Source: Paenibacillus sp. UNC499MF
Lineage (GTDB): Bacteria; Bacillota; Bacilli; Paenibacillales; NBRC-103111
Direction of reading: 5' to 3'
Length of the DNA: 64,000 nt
NCBI RefSeq assembly: GCF_900107975.1
Contig: NZ_FNVF01000001.1
Span: 191,756-255,755, forward strand
This document shows, in pieces, positions 46,891 to 56,513 of this stretch. The translations under genes and the position numbers were made by a program. The notes under the pieces were generated by a model. It worked only from the letters and a program-made list of their open reading frames with translations, had not been told where the DNA came from and made no database searches. Each line of letters opens with the position of its first letter. Position 1 is the first letter of the stretch.

Positions 46891-46938
46891 AAAAGCTCTC
46901 ACCTCCGGGTTTCCCAGCGGAGAGTGAGGGCTTTTTTG
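46891..46938 (+). terminator. Terminator before prmA
   Basis: AAAAGCTCTCACCTCCG (46891-46907) pairs with CGGAGAGTGAGGGCTTTT (46918-46934 region, one bulge), followed by T. Confidence 0.8.
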
Positions 46939-46979
46939 CATACTCCGCATGGGAGGGTAGCGCGGCGGGCGCTGACGGT

Positions 46980-47008
46980 TTTACCGGGCTTGTAAAGTAT
47001 AGTACAAT
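46980..47008 (+). promoter_or_regulatory. SigA-type promoter of prmA
   Basis: TTTACC (46980-46985), 17-base spacer, TACAAT (47003-47008). Confidence 0.6.
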
Positions 47009-47066
47009 AACAAGATATGTGAGCGGATAAGCAAGGCCAAAAATCCGCAAGGGGGAACAAGTCGCG

Positions 47067-48041
47067 ATGCGTTGGCATGAAATTACGGTAAACACGACGG
47101 AACAAGCCGTCGAAATGATCTCCAATTTTCTCCATGAATTTGGAGCCGGAGGGGTTTCTATCGAAGAATCCGGCACTTTGAATAAGAAGCGGGATACTTC
47201 GCTCGGACAATGGTATGAGCTGCCTTTTAACGATATTCCGGAAGGCCGTGCCGTGATCAAAGGATATTTTTCCGAAGGAACCGAGCTGGATTCCATCATG
47301 AGCACGTTGAAGCAATCGGTTGACGGACTGGCCGAATTCGGCATCGATACGGGCAATCCGTCTTACGAGCTGCGCGAGGTGGACGACGAAGACTGGGCGA
47401 ACGCCTGGAAGCAGTATTTTAAACCCGTCCGCATTACCGAGCGTCTGACGATCAAACCGACATGGGAAGAATATGCGGCATCGGAAGGCGAGATCATTCT
47501 GGAGCTCGATCCGGGTATGGCCTTCGGTACGGGAACCCATGCTACCACATCGCTTTGCCTCAAGACGCTGGAAGAGGTCATAAAGGGCGGCGAAGATGTG
47601 ATCGACGTCGGTACCGGTTCCGGCATCCTGTCGATTGCGGCGGCCAAACTCGGAGCGCGCGGCGTTCTTGCGGTTGATCTTGACCCGGTGGCGGTTTCGA
47701 GCGCAACCGATAACGTCAAGCTTAACGGACTGGAGAACAAGATCAGCGTGAAGCTGAGCGATCTCCTGGGCGTTTTCAAAGAAAGTGAAGCGGGCGGAGG
47801 CACGGATCTCGGCGTAAAGCTCCCCGTCCAGGTGGTCGTCGCGAACATTTTGGCGGAAATTATTCTGCTCTTCGTTGACGATGTGTACAAAGTGCTGGCA
47901 CCGGGCGGCTGTTACGTCGTTTCGGGCGTCATCCTAAGCAAGCAGAAAGATGTGGAAAACGGTCTTCTCGCAGCGGGCTTTGAAGTCGAGGACGTGCGCC
48001 GCGACGGAGAGTGGGTCGTGCTGATCGCGCGGAAACGGTAG
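47067..48041 (+). CDS. prmA: Ribosomal protein L11 methyltransferase
   Basis: 324 residues; ATG preceded by GCAAGGGGGAACAAGTC. The N-terminal substrate domain starts MRWHEITVNTTEQAVEMISN. The methyltransferase domain shows DPGMAFGTGTHATTSLCLK, VIDVGTGSGILSIAAAKLG and VVVANILAEIILLFVDDVYK (NxLA motif). It trimethylates L11. It stands after dnaJ in the yqe order, separated here by inserted genes. Confidence 0.96.
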   Translation: MRWHEITVNTTEQAVEMISNFLHEFGAGGVSIEESGTLNKKRDTSLGQWYELPFNDIPEGRAVIKGYFSEGTELDSIMSTLKQSVDGLAEFGIDTGNPSYELREVDDEDWANAWKQYFKPVRITERLTIKPTWEEYAASEGEIILELDPGMAFGTGTHATTSLCLKTLEEVIKGGEDVIDVGTGSGILSIAAAKLGARGVLAVDLDPVAVSSATDNVKLNGLENKISVKLSDLLGVFKESEAGGGTDLGVKLPVQVVVANILAEIILLFVDDVYKVLAPGGCYVVSGVILSKQKDVENGLLAAGFEVEDVRRDGEWVVLIARKR

Positions 48042-48049
48042 GGGGCGGC

Positions 48050-48754
48050 ATGGGGGATTTTAATGCCATTTTGCAGCTGCTGCCGTTCACGCTGCTCGTG
48101 CTCATCATCGCCTTTACGGTGCATGAGTTCGCGCACGCCTACTCGGCTTACAAATTCGGAGACCCTACCGCTTACAAGGAGGGCAGGGTGACGCTGAATC
48201 CCCGCGTCCATCTCGATGTCCTGGGGACGCTGCTCTTCGTCATCGCCGGGTTCGGCTGGGCGAAGCCCGTTCCCGTCCGGCGGTCGAATTTCAAAAAGCC
48301 CCGCCTCATGGGCGTGATCGTCAGCTTCGCCGGGCCTTTCAGCAATCTGGTGCTCGGTTTCCTCGGCATTATCGTATTCTATGTGCTGCTGAATTACACC
48401 GGAATCGTGGGCTGGTCCGCGGGCATTCAGAAAGCCGTGCTCATTTTTATGATCCTGTTCGTGAAAATGAACGTGCTGCTGTTCATCCTGAACCTCCTTC
48501 CGGTTCCTCCTCTCGACGGATACCGGATTCTGGAGGATGTGCTCCCGGCCGCCGGGCGCGAAAAGCTCAGGCAATACGAGCAGTGGGGGATGCTTGTGCT
48601 GCTGCTGGTCGCGTTTATCCCGCCTTTGTACCGGGTAACGCTGGGGCCGATTTTTTCGCTGCAGTACGATATCATTTATGCGTTTAACGATCTGATCGGT
48701 TCGCTGTTCGGCCAGCGCTTGCCCATCGACCAGTTTTTCCGGCTGATCGGGTAA
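48050..48754 (+). CDS. Site-2 protease family (M50) membrane metallopeptidase
   Basis: 234 residues from ATG 48050, 8 bases after prmA. Five or so membrane helices. The zinc motif HEFAH lies at about residues 24-28, inside the first helix (VLIIAFTVHEFAHAYSAYKF), and the third ligand in LLPVPPLDGYRILEDVLP. The short form without PDZ or CBS domains is common in Firmicutes; the substrate is not known. It is an insertion between prmA and rsmE. Confidence 0.92.
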   Translation: MGDFNAILQLLPFTLLVLIIAFTVHEFAHAYSAYKFGDPTAYKEGRVTLNPRVHLDVLGTLLFVIAGFGWAKPVPVRRSNFKKPRLMGVIVSFAGPFSNLVLGFLGIIVFYVLLNYTGIVGWSAGIQKAVLIFMILFVKMNVLLFILNLLPVPPLDGYRILEDVLPAAGREKLRQYEQWGMLVLLLVAFIPPLYRVTLGPIFSLQYDIIYAFNDLIGSLFGQRLPIDQFFRLIG

Positions 48755-48812
48755 AAAGGGCGCTGCGGTACTCCCGCAGACGGGCCGGGCTCCTCACATA
48801 AATGGCGGAGAA

Positions 48813-48838
48813 GGCCGGGCAGCCCCGGCCGGCTTTAT
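48813..48838 (+). terminator. Weak GC-rich hairpin after the M50 gene
   Basis: GGCCGGG (48813-48819) pairs with CCCGGCC (48824-48830), followed by GGCTTTAT, a poor T run. Confidence 0.4.
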
Positions 48839-48933
48839 GAAAATTTGTGCCAGCGGTAGCTTTTGGCACGAGAACATTGTAAGATGAAATGTACGCGATT
48901 TTACGCATTTTCGACAAAGAAAGAGTGGCCGCA

Positions 48934-49752
48934 ATGCAAAGATATTTCATTCCAGCCGGAGATTTCGGTGCGGATTCCGTCGTGATTACAGGCGACGATG
49001 CCCATCATCTCGCGCGTGTCATGCGTGCCGAAGAGGGCGACCGCTGCATCTGCAGCGACGGCGCAAGCCGTGAAGCGATCGTCGAAATTACGGCGGTCGA
49101 CAAAAACCGCGTCGAAGCGAAAATCGTCGAGACGCTGGAAATGAGCGCGGAGCCTGCCGTCGAGGTATGGATCGCGCAAAGTCTGCCGAAGGGCGACAAG
49201 ATGGAGACGGTCATCCAGAAGGGGACCGAAATCGGCGCCGCGCGTTTTCTGCCGTTCGTGTCCGAACGGACCGTCGTCCAGTATGATTCGAAGAAAGAAG
49301 CCAAGCGCACCGAGCGCTGGAATAAAATAGCCAAGGAAGCGGCGGAGCAGGCGCACCGGAACCGGATTCCGGTCATCGAGCCCGTGCTTTCGTGGAAGGC
49401 TCTTTTGAAGCTGGTGTCCGAAGCCGCTGACGGCGCCTGGATCTGTTACGAGAAAGAAGACGGATTCGGCATCGGAACGGCGATCCGCCGTTATTTCGGA
49501 TCCCGGGACGGCCGTACGGACGATACCGGTGCTCCGCGGATAGCGGCGGAGGGAGCCGGTGCGGACGCTAGGCCGGCCAGGCTGCTGCTGCTCGTAGGCC
49601 CCGAAGGCGGATTCACCGAGCGGGAGGTCCGCGAGGCCGAGGCTGCGGGCTGCGTGTCCGTGTCGCTCGGACGGAGAATTTTACGCACGGAGACGGCCGC
49701 TATGGTCGGACTTGCGTGCATCCTATATGAATCCGGAGAGATGGGAGGATAA
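48934..49752 (+). CDS. rsmE: 16S rRNA (uracil-1498-N3) methyltransferase RsmE
   Basis: 272 residues. ATG 48934 is chosen because MQRYFI is the family N-terminus, although the ribosome site (AAAGAGTGG) is weak. Features: DDAHHLARVMRAEEGDR, AQSLPKGDKMETVIQKGTEI and the SPOUT-fold knot LLLVGPEGGFTEREVREAE with LGRRILRTETAAM. An insertion of about 25 residues rich in Asp/Gly/Ala lies near 190-215, before the knot. It is followed five bases later by mtaB. Confidence 0.95.
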   Translation: MQRYFIPAGDFGADSVVITGDDAHHLARVMRAEEGDRCICSDGASREAIVEITAVDKNRVEAKIVETLEMSAEPAVEVWIAQSLPKGDKMETVIQKGTEIGAARFLPFVSERTVVQYDSKKEAKRTERWNKIAKEAAEQAHRNRIPVIEPVLSWKALLKLVSEAADGAWICYEKEDGFGIGTAIRRYFGSRDGRTDDTGAPRIAAEGAGADARPARLLLLVGPEGGFTEREVREAEAAGCVSVSLGRRILRTETAAMVGLACILYESGEMGG

Positions 49753-49757
49753 ACATC

Positions 49758-51119
49758 ATGTCAACTGTGGCATTTCACACCTTGGGGTGTAAAGTTAATT
49801 TTTACGACACGGAAGCGATCTGGCAGATGTTCAAAGGCGAAGGGTATGAACAGGTCGATTTTGAACAGACGGCGGACGTTTACGTGATTAATACGTGTAC
49901 CGTTACAAATACCGGCGACAAGAAAAGCCGCCAGATGATCCGTCGTGCCGTGCGGCGCAATCCGGAGGCCATCGTGGCCGTTACGGGCTGCTACGCGCAG
50001 ACTTCGCCTGCGGAAATCATGGCGATTCCGGGCGTCGATCTCGTCATCGGAACGCAGGACCGCGACAAAATCATTTCCCTGGTGAAGCAGTTCCAGCAGG
50101 AGCGCCAGCCGATCAACGCCGTGCGCAACATTATGAAAACGCGCCAGTTCGAGGAACTCGACGTGCCGGACTTTGCCGACCGCACCCGCGCGTTTCTGAA
50201 AATTCAGGAAGGCTGCAACAATTTCTGCACCTTCTGCATCATCCCTTGGTCGCGCGGCCTTATGCGCAGCCGGGAACCGGAGAGCGTAGTCAAGCAGGCG
50301 CATATGCTCGTTGACGCGGGCTACAAAGAAATCGTGCTGACGGGTATTCATACCGGCGGCTACGGCGAAGATATGGAAAATTACAGCCTGGCCCGCCTGC
50401 TGTGGGACCTGGACAAGGTGGACGGCTTGAACCGGATCCGGATCTCCTCGATCGAAGCGAGCCAGATTACGAACGAAGTCCTGGAAGTGCTGGGCACCTC
50501 CGATAAAATGTGCCGTCATCTGCACATTCCGCTCCAGGCCGGCAACGACCAGGTTCTGGCACGGATGCGCCGCAAATATACGACCGCCGAATACGGCCGT
50601 AAAATCGAGCTGATCCATAAAGCGCTGCCGGGCGCGGCCATCACGACGGACATTATTGTCGGCTTCCCGGGCGAAACGGACGAAATGTTCCGGGAAGGTT
50701 ATGCTTTTATGGAACAAATGAAGTTTGCGGAAATGCACGTGTTCCCGTATTCCAAACGGACCGGAACGCCTGCGGCGCGTATGCTGGACCAGATCGACGA
50801 AGAGATCAAGAACGCACGCGTTCACGAGCTGATCGACTTGTCGGAGAAAATGCAGCTGGATTACGCCAAGCAATACGTAGGCAAACAGCTGGAAGTTATT
50901 CCGGAGCGCGCCTACAAAGGTGCGGCCGAAGACAGCGGCCTGCTGATGGGCTACAGCGACAACTATATGCAGATGGTATTCGAAGCGCCGGAAGAGATGA
51001 TCGGCCGGGTATGTACGGTGGAAGTGCAGGAAGCCGGCGTGAACGAATCCAAAGGCAAGCTGATCCGCGTGGCGGAAGAGCAGTCCGCGTCCGCGAACCG
51101 GATCAAAGCTATTGTCTGA
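49758..51119 (+). CDS. mtaB: tRNA t6A37 methylthiotransferase MtaB
   Basis: 453 residues; ATG after GATGGGAGGATAAAC. The N-terminal UPF0004 domain has FHTLGCKVNFYDTEAIWQMF with Cys ligands in INTCTVT and TGCYAQ. The radical SAM cluster is GCNNFCTFCIIPWSRG (CxxxCxxC), then a TRAM domain at the C-terminus. It turns t6A37 into ms2t6A in tRNA-Lys. This is B. subtilis yqeV, after rsmE as there. Confidence 0.97.
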   Translation: MSTVAFHTLGCKVNFYDTEAIWQMFKGEGYEQVDFEQTADVYVINTCTVTNTGDKKSRQMIRRAVRRNPEAIVAVTGCYAQTSPAEIMAIPGVDLVIGTQDRDKIISLVKQFQQERQPINAVRNIMKTRQFEELDVPDFADRTRAFLKIQEGCNNFCTFCIIPWSRGLMRSREPESVVKQAHMLVDAGYKEIVLTGIHTGGYGEDMENYSLARLLWDLDKVDGLNRIRISSIEASQITNEVLEVLGTSDKMCRHLHIPLQAGNDQVLARMRRKYTTAEYGRKIELIHKALPGAAITTDIIVGFPGETDEMFREGYAFMEQMKFAEMHVFPYSKRTGTPAARMLDQIDEEIKNARVHELIDLSEKMQLDYAKQYVGKQLEVIPERAYKGAAEDSGLLMGYSDNYMQMVFEAPEEMIGRVCTVEVQEAGVNESKGKLIRVAEEQSASANRIKAIV

Positions 51120-51136
51120 GAAACGTGGTTAGCGGG

Positions 51137-51165
51137 TTGACAGACCTTGGGCACGGTGTTAAGAT
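51137..51165 (+). promoter_or_regulatory. SigA-like promoter in the mtaB-ssuD gap
   Basis: Consensus TTGACA (51137-51142), 17-base spacer, TAAGAT (51160-51165). The only thing close downstream is the terminator at 51200, so the product would be about 70 bases long unless it reads through. Confidence 0.45.
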
Positions 51166-51199
51166 GGGGTACAATTCCATTGATTTCCATCTACCGGAC

Positions 51200-51243
51200 A
51201 GCCGGAGACATAAGCGAGAGCTTAATGTTTCCGGCTTTTTTTG
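51200..51243 (+). terminator. Terminator after mtaB
   Basis: AGCCGGA (51200-51206) pairs with TCCGGCT (51230-51236) with inner ACAT/ATGT and AGC/GCT pairs, then seven T. It can end mtaB or a short RNA from the promoter at 51137. Confidence 0.85.
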
Positions 51244-51406
51244 CGTAGCGGAGAGGGGTGAAGCGGGCGGACCTCAGAAGAGGCGGCACTTTGCGGGAAA
51301 GGGGGTTTGAATAAATAAAAGTATCTCACACGCTTTAAATCCGACTAAATATATGTGAAAAGTATTATATGATATGTGGAAGATTGAACATAAAGGAGCG
51401 GGGAAC

Positions 51407-52624
51407 ATGGGAAACGCGGTTCGGGAAGTGGAATTCGGCTGGTTTATTCCAACCACCGGGGACGGCAAGTACATTGGAGTCGAGCCGGAAAGAGAATCAT
51501 CCGCCGGCTATATGATCCAAGTTGCGCAAGCGGCGGAAGAAGCGGGCTTTACGTTCGCCCTCATCCCCACAGGGGGATCGTGCCTGGATGCCTGGATTGT
51601 CGGCTCCATCGTCGCGTCGCATACGAAGACGCTCAAGCCCTTGGTGGCGATGAGGCCGGGGCTGATCGCGCCCGTGCTTGCCGCCAGAATGGCCGCCACG
51701 CTCGACGTCCTGTCCGGCGGCCGGGCGCTGATCAACGTCGTGACGGGCGGCTCTCCGTCTGACTTGGCGGCAACGGGCGATCCGCTCGCGAACGATCATG
51801 ACGAGCGGTACGTGCGCACCCGCGAATTTCTGCATATCGTCCGGAGCGTGTGGACGCGCTCAAACGACGGCGGCGAGAAATTTCTGGCCGGCGGCGGGTA
51901 CAAGTACGGCGATTCGGAGAAGGTCGAGTTCAGCGGGAAGTACTACCGCCTCGAAGGCGGAGCGGGACTGCCCCTGCCCGTGCAAAAGCCCTATCCGCCC
52001 CTCTATTTCGGAGGAAGCTCCGAAGCGGGCAAGCGGACGGCCGTCGAAACCTCCGATGTCTACCTGATGTGGGCGGAGCCTATTGACTGGATACGGGAGC
52101 AGATCCGGCAAGTGGAGGAGATCCGGGCCGAAGTGAAGGCGTCCACCGGGAATGAGCGGGAGCTTCGTTACGGGCTGCGCGCGCAGGTGGTCGTCCGGGA
52201 AACGGAGGAAGAAGCCTGGAAAGACGCGTGGGACATTATTTCCAAAGTCGACGACAGCGTGATCGAATGGTCCAGCCACCGTTTTAAGGAAACGGATGCG
52301 ACGAATCAGCAGCGGCAAAACTCGCTCCGGGAAAGCTCACGTGCCAACGGATATCTCATCGGGCCGAATTTGTGGGCGGGCATTTCCATTGTACGCGGCG
52401 GCGGAGCCATGACGTTCGTCGGCAGCGCCGAGCAGGTGGCGGACCGTCTGCTGGAATTTACGGATATCGGCATCTCTTCGTTTATTCTTTCGGGATATCC
52501 GAATCTGGAAGAAGCCCGTATTACGGGGGATTTGCTGCTGCCGGTTTTTAAAAGAAAACTGGCGGAGCGCGGAGCCACGGCAGACATCGCTTTTTCCGGG
52601 CGGAAGGAGAAGATTGAGGCATAG
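51407..52624 (+). CDS. ssuD: FMNH2-dependent alkanesulfonate monooxygenase
   Basis: 405 residues from ATG 51407, with AAAGGAGCGGGG upstream. The luciferase-like fold shows EFGWFIPTTGDGKYIGVEPE, FTFALIPTGGSCLDAWIVGS, MRPGLIAPVLAARMAATLD, NVVTGGSPSDLAATGDPLAN and YPPLYFGGSSEAGKR. It releases sulfite from alkanesulfonates. SsuA follows, but no ssuB, ssuC or flavin reductase gene is nearby. Confidence 0.88.
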   Translation: MGNAVREVEFGWFIPTTGDGKYIGVEPERESSAGYMIQVAQAAEEAGFTFALIPTGGSCLDAWIVGSIVASHTKTLKPLVAMRPGLIAPVLAARMAATLDVLSGGRALINVVTGGSPSDLAATGDPLANDHDERYVRTREFLHIVRSVWTRSNDGGEKFLAGGGYKYGDSEKVEFSGKYYRLEGGAGLPLPVQKPYPPLYFGGSSEAGKRTAVETSDVYLMWAEPIDWIREQIRQVEEIRAEVKASTGNERELRYGLRAQVVVRETEEEAWKDAWDIISKVDDSVIEWSSHRFKETDATNQQRQNSLRESSRANGYLIGPNLWAGISIVRGGGAMTFVGSAEQVADRLLEFTDIGISSFILSGYPNLEEARITGDLLLPVFKRKLAERGATADIAFSGRKEKIEA

Positions 52625-52673
52625 GTTCCAGGCGGCCTTACGGGGGACCGATCCGGAGGAAAGGGGGGAAAGG

Positions 52674-53744
52674 ATGAAAGCTGCAGGCAAAAGGCACTCG
52701 GCGGCGGATGGCAGGGGCGCATACCGGTGGGCCTTGCCTATTGCGTTTCTGATGATTCTGCTGCTGCCGGGCTGCATCGGCAGGGGGGAACAAGCTTTAA
52801 CGGAAGGCGCGGCCCCGGCGGGAAAAAGTGGGAAGGACAAAGTGACGGTCAGCATCGGAATCCAGCAGAGCCTGGGGCCGCTGCTTATCGCCCGGGAGAA
52901 GAAATGGTTCGAGGAAGCATTCGCCGAAGCGGGGGCGGAGGTCAAGTGGCAGGAGTTTCAAAGCGGCCCTCCCCACTTCGAGTCCATTACGGCCGGGCGG
53001 CTCGATTTCGGGATCGTCGGGAACGGACCTGTCATCGCCGCCCAGGCAGGCAAGGTTGAATTTAAAGAAATCGCCGTAAGCGGCGACGGCAAGAAGGGGA
53101 ACGCGATTCTCGTTCCGAAAGGCAGTCCGCTCAAAACGGTGAAAGACCTGAAAGGCAAAAGGATTGCCGTGGCCAAAGGGAGCAGCGGCTGGATTTTTCT
53201 GTACAGAGCGATCGTCCAAGCCGGTTTGAAGCCCGATGACATTAAAATTGTCCAGCTTCAGCCGGATGAGGCGAGGCCCGCGTTTCAGACGGGGGCGGTG
53301 GACGCCTGGGCGGTCTGGGAACCGTTTATAACGAATGAGGTCGTGGCGGGAGGAGCGTCGGTGCTGGCGGACGGAAAGCAGCTCGATCTTCTCGGGCCGG
53401 GCTTTATCGTGGCGCGCAGCGAATTTGCACAGGAGCATCCGGATTTGACGGTGCTTTTCTTAAAAACGTACGAAAAAGCCAGACTTTGGCTGACGGAGCA
53501 TGAGGAAGAAGCGGTAGGTATTTTGGCCAGGGCCAAAAAGCTGAACCCCGATATTGTCCGGCAGGTGCTGGACAACCTCGAACCGATGAACGCGGTCATA
53601 ACTCCGCAATTTGTGGAAGCGCAGCAGTCGACGGCGGATTTTATGCTGTCGCAGGACGCGATCAAGCAGAAGATCGACGTCACCCGGGTGGTGGATAATT
53701 CGTTCATCGAGCAGGCGCTGAAGCAGGCTGCGGCAGGCAAATAA
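52674..53744 (+). CDS. ssuA: Sulfonate ABC transporter substrate-binding lipoprotein
   Basis: 356 residues from ATG 52674, with GGAAAGGGGGGAAAGG upstream. The signal peptide ends in the lipobox LLPGC (about residue 38). The SBP fold of the nitrate/sulfonate/taurine type has VSIGIQQSLGPLLIAREKKW, GRLDFGIVGNGPVIAAQAG, LKGKRIAVAKGSSGWIFLYR and GAVDAWAVWEPFITNEV. It should bind aliphatic sulfonates outside the cell for SsuD. The membrane and ATPase subunits must be elsewhere. Confidence 0.88.
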   Translation: MKAAGKRHSAADGRGAYRWALPIAFLMILLLPGCIGRGEQALTEGAAPAGKSGKDKVTVSIGIQQSLGPLLIAREKKWFEEAFAEAGAEVKWQEFQSGPPHFESITAGRLDFGIVGNGPVIAAQAGKVEFKEIAVSGDGKKGNAILVPKGSPLKTVKDLKGKRIAVAKGSSGWIFLYRAIVQAGLKPDDIKIVQLQPDEARPAFQTGAVDAWAVWEPFITNEVVAGGASVLADGKQLDLLGPGFIVARSEFAQEHPDLTVLFLKTYEKARLWLTEHEEEAVGILARAKKLNPDIVRQVLDNLEPMNAVITPQFVEAQQSTADFMLSQDAIKQKIDVTRVVDNSFIEQALKQAAAGK

Positions 53745-53850
53745 GCGGCAGGGAGATCGTAAGCACATTCATTTGTTTGAGCTTTCCGGAGTACCGGAGA
53801 GCGGCGGCACAATTTTTTATCGGATAGGAAAATAGAGAGAAATGAAGCTG

Positions 53851-53887
53851 CGGATCGGCCGCCTGCAGGGGCGGAGATCCGTTTTTT
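53851..53887 (+). terminator. Terminator after ssuA
   Basis: CGGATC (53851-53856) pairs with GATCCG (53876-53881), with an inner CCGCC/GGCGG stem, then TTTTTT. Confidence 0.8.
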
Positions 53888-53981
53888 CATGGGCAAAAAC
53901 GCGACGTGTGTTTAAAACCTGTTTTTCCGGTGGTAATAGGTAGCAGGCATGTTACATACACAGCTGGATGGAGGGGGACGC

Positions 53982-56420
53982 ATGACCGACACCGAGCAGA
54001 CGGATAAGCCCGGAAAAAAAGACCGAACGACACCGAAGAAGAAGAGAAAAGCGCGTAAAATAGCCGGTTTTGTCGTTCTGGGAGCGTTAGTCGTTGTACT
54101 TGGTGCAGGAGCGTGGGCAGCGAAGACGGGGATCGAGATGTACCGGCAGACGGATCTTTCGAAGCTGGCGCAGGAGCCGCCGATGCCGCTGCGGGTTTAC
54201 GATGCGAATAAGGAGCTGATCACGGAGCTGACCAATTCCAGAATGGAATATGTTCCGTATTCGGCGTTTCCGAAAATGCTCACGGATGCGATTGTTGCGG
54301 TGGAAGACTCCCGGTTTTACGAGCATGACGGGATTGATTACAAAGGTCTGAGCCGCGCGTTGTTTACAAATGTGAAAAACGGGGAGGTTGTGCAGGGAGG
54401 GAGTACGATTACCCAGCAGCTCGCCAAAGTGAAGCTGTTCAGCTCGGAGCAGACGCTTCAGCGTAAAATCAACGAAGCGGTCGCAGCGCTCAAGATCGAG
54501 AACAATTACGGCAAAGAGCAGATTCTTGAGCTGTACCTCAATTACATTTATTACGGGCGGGGGGCGTGGGGGATCGAGCGGGCTTCGCAGATCTATTTCG
54601 GCAAAAAGACGCCGGAGCTTACGCTGGCGGAAGCGGCGCTGCTTGCGGGGCTGCCCAAGTCGCCGAATGCGTATTCGCCGCTTAACAATCCCGATAAGGC
54701 GAAAGAACGCCGGGACCTTGTGCTCAGCATGATGGCGTCTCAAGGGAAAATTACGGCGGAAGAGCGCGATCTTGCCCAGAACGAGCCTATTAAGCTGACG
54801 GAGAATACGTCTTTGTCGGCAAGCAACAAGTATCCCACTTACGTGGATTATGTCATTCAGGAAACGCTGGATAAAACGAAAATGTCCGAGCAGGACATTT
54901 TATCGTCGGGGCTGGAAATTTACACGAATCTGGACCCGAAAGTCCAGGATGCGGCGGAAGCCGTCTACCGGGACAAGAAAAATTTCCCCGGGGACAAAGG
55001 CGGGCTGCAGAGCTCCGTTGTCGTTCTGGATGCGAAAACCGGCGCGGTTAAAGGGCTGGTCGGCTCCCGCAGCGAAACGAAGGAGTTCCGGGCGTTTAAT
55101 TACGCGACGCAGCTTCAGCGCCAGCCGGGCTCGACGATCAAGCCGCTTGTCGTATACACCCCGGCGCTGCTGGCCGGATTCAAGCCCCAGGATCTGATCA
55201 ACGACACGGAAACGGAATTCGCCGGAGGCTACAAGCCGAACAATTACGGCCACCGTTTCCATGGCTGGGTGACGATGGAGGAAGCGCTGGCCCAGTCATA
55301 CAACATTCCCGCCGTGGCGATGATGAAGGAAGTGGGCGTCGAGAAGGCGCTGGCGTTCGGACGCAAAGCCGGGCTTCCGCTGGAAGACGATGACCGTGGT
55401 TACGGCCTTGCCTTGGGCGGCATGAAATACGGAACTTCTCCGCTTGTAATGGCGCAGGCGTACACGATGTATGCGAACGGCGGCAATCTGGCCCGCGCTT
55501 ATGCCGTCACTCAGGTAAAGGACCGCAGCGGCAACGTTATTCTGGAGCAGAAAACGAATACGGAGCGCGTAATCGACGCCAATACGGCGTACACGATGTC
55601 GGAGATGCTCCAGAAAGTCATTACGGAAGGTTCGGGCCGCAACGCAAGGCTTAACCGCGATGTGGCGGGCAAGACGGGTACGACTCAGCTTCCCGATGTA
55701 GCCGAGTTCCGAACTTCATCCGGAGGCGTTATCGACGGCTCCAAGGATGCTTGGTTTGTCGGCTATACGCCGGAGCTGGTGACGGCCGTCTGGGTCGGTT
55801 ACCCCGTTACGAACCGCGAGCATTACTTGACGACAGGCGGAGATAAGCTTCCGGCCGCCATCTTCCAGAAAATCATGAGCCAGGCGCTCAAGGGAAAGCC
55901 GGTCACGGCATTCAAAGCCCCCCAAGGCTACCGCCTTGCTGGAGGAAAAATCCAGCGGATCAACGGAGAAAACGGCAAAGCCTACGCCTCGGCAGATTCC
56001 AGAGAGCGCAAAAGCGGAAGTCGCACGCGGACGGCGGATTCCACGGCGGGGGAATCTCCCGCGACTGCGACGCCGTCTCCGTCACAAACGCCGGTAGAAG
56101 GAGCGGGCGCCACTCCCGGAGGGAAAGAGACTCCGGCGGGCACCGGCAGCCCGCCTCCCAAGGACGGGACGGCAAGCGTGAAGCCTCCCGCCGCGGGCAG
56201 CGAGCCTCCGGAAGGCACGGCGAAGCCTTCCGGAGAAGTAACCCCGTCGCCTTCGCCGGGAGTCAAACCGCCCTCCGGAGAGGCAACGCCTTCGGCTTCC
56301 GCGAAGCCGACTCCGAAGCCTCAGGCGAAGAAGGAGGAGGGCGCTGGAGTAAGCGCCGCCCGGCCGAGCCCCGTTCCTTCGCCTTCTCCGTCCGGCGCAG
56401 GAACGGCTGTCGGTTACTGA
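53982..56420 (+). CDS. Class A penicillin-binding protein (PBP1A family)
   Basis: 812 residues from ATG 53982, with GATGGAGGGGGAC upstream. A basic tail and one membrane helix (about 28-52), then the glycosyltransferase domain (AVEDSRFYEHDGIDYKGLSR, GGSTITQQLAKVKLFS), then the transpeptidase domain with SxxK in RQPGSTIKPLVVY, SxN in AQSYNIPAV and KTG in AGKTGTTQLPDV. It makes and crosslinks peptidoglycan. Residues from about 680 to the end are Pro/Ser/Gly/Thr-rich low complexity, with no FN3 domain seen. Confidence 0.95.
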   Translation: MTDTEQTDKPGKKDRTTPKKKRKARKIAGFVVLGALVVVLGAGAWAAKTGIEMYRQTDLSKLAQEPPMPLRVYDANKELITELTNSRMEYVPYSAFPKMLTDAIVAVEDSRFYEHDGIDYKGLSRALFTNVKNGEVVQGGSTITQQLAKVKLFSSEQTLQRKINEAVAALKIENNYGKEQILELYLNYIYYGRGAWGIERASQIYFGKKTPELTLAEAALLAGLPKSPNAYSPLNNPDKAKERRDLVLSMMASQGKITAEERDLAQNEPIKLTENTSLSASNKYPTYVDYVIQETLDKTKMSEQDILSSGLEIYTNLDPKVQDAAEAVYRDKKNFPGDKGGLQSSVVVLDAKTGAVKGLVGSRSETKEFRAFNYATQLQRQPGSTIKPLVVYTPALLAGFKPQDLINDTETEFAGGYKPNNYGHRFHGWVTMEEALAQSYNIPAVAMMKEVGVEKALAFGRKAGLPLEDDDRGYGLALGGMKYGTSPLVMAQAYTMYANGGNLARAYAVTQVKDRSGNVILEQKTNTERVIDANTAYTMSEMLQKVITEGSGRNARLNRDVAGKTGTTQLPDVAEFRTSSGGVIDGSKDAWFVGYTPELVTAVWVGYPVTNREHYLTTGGDKLPAAIFQKIMSQALKGKPVTAFKAPQGYRLAGGKIQRINGENGKAYASADSRERKSGSRTRTADSTAGESPATATPSPSQTPVEGAGATPGGKETPAGTGSPPPKDGTASVKPPAAGSEPPEGTAKPSGEVTPSPSPGVKPPSGEATPSASAKPTPKPQAKKEEGAGVSAARPSPVPSPSPSGAGTAVGY

Positions 56421-56513
56421 ACCGGCAGGAGCTTGGCTGAGACGGGAAATGTCCTGAAGGACGGAGTCCGTTTGGCCCATGAGGATGCCGAGAGAGTATC
56501 CTTTGCCATCAAG

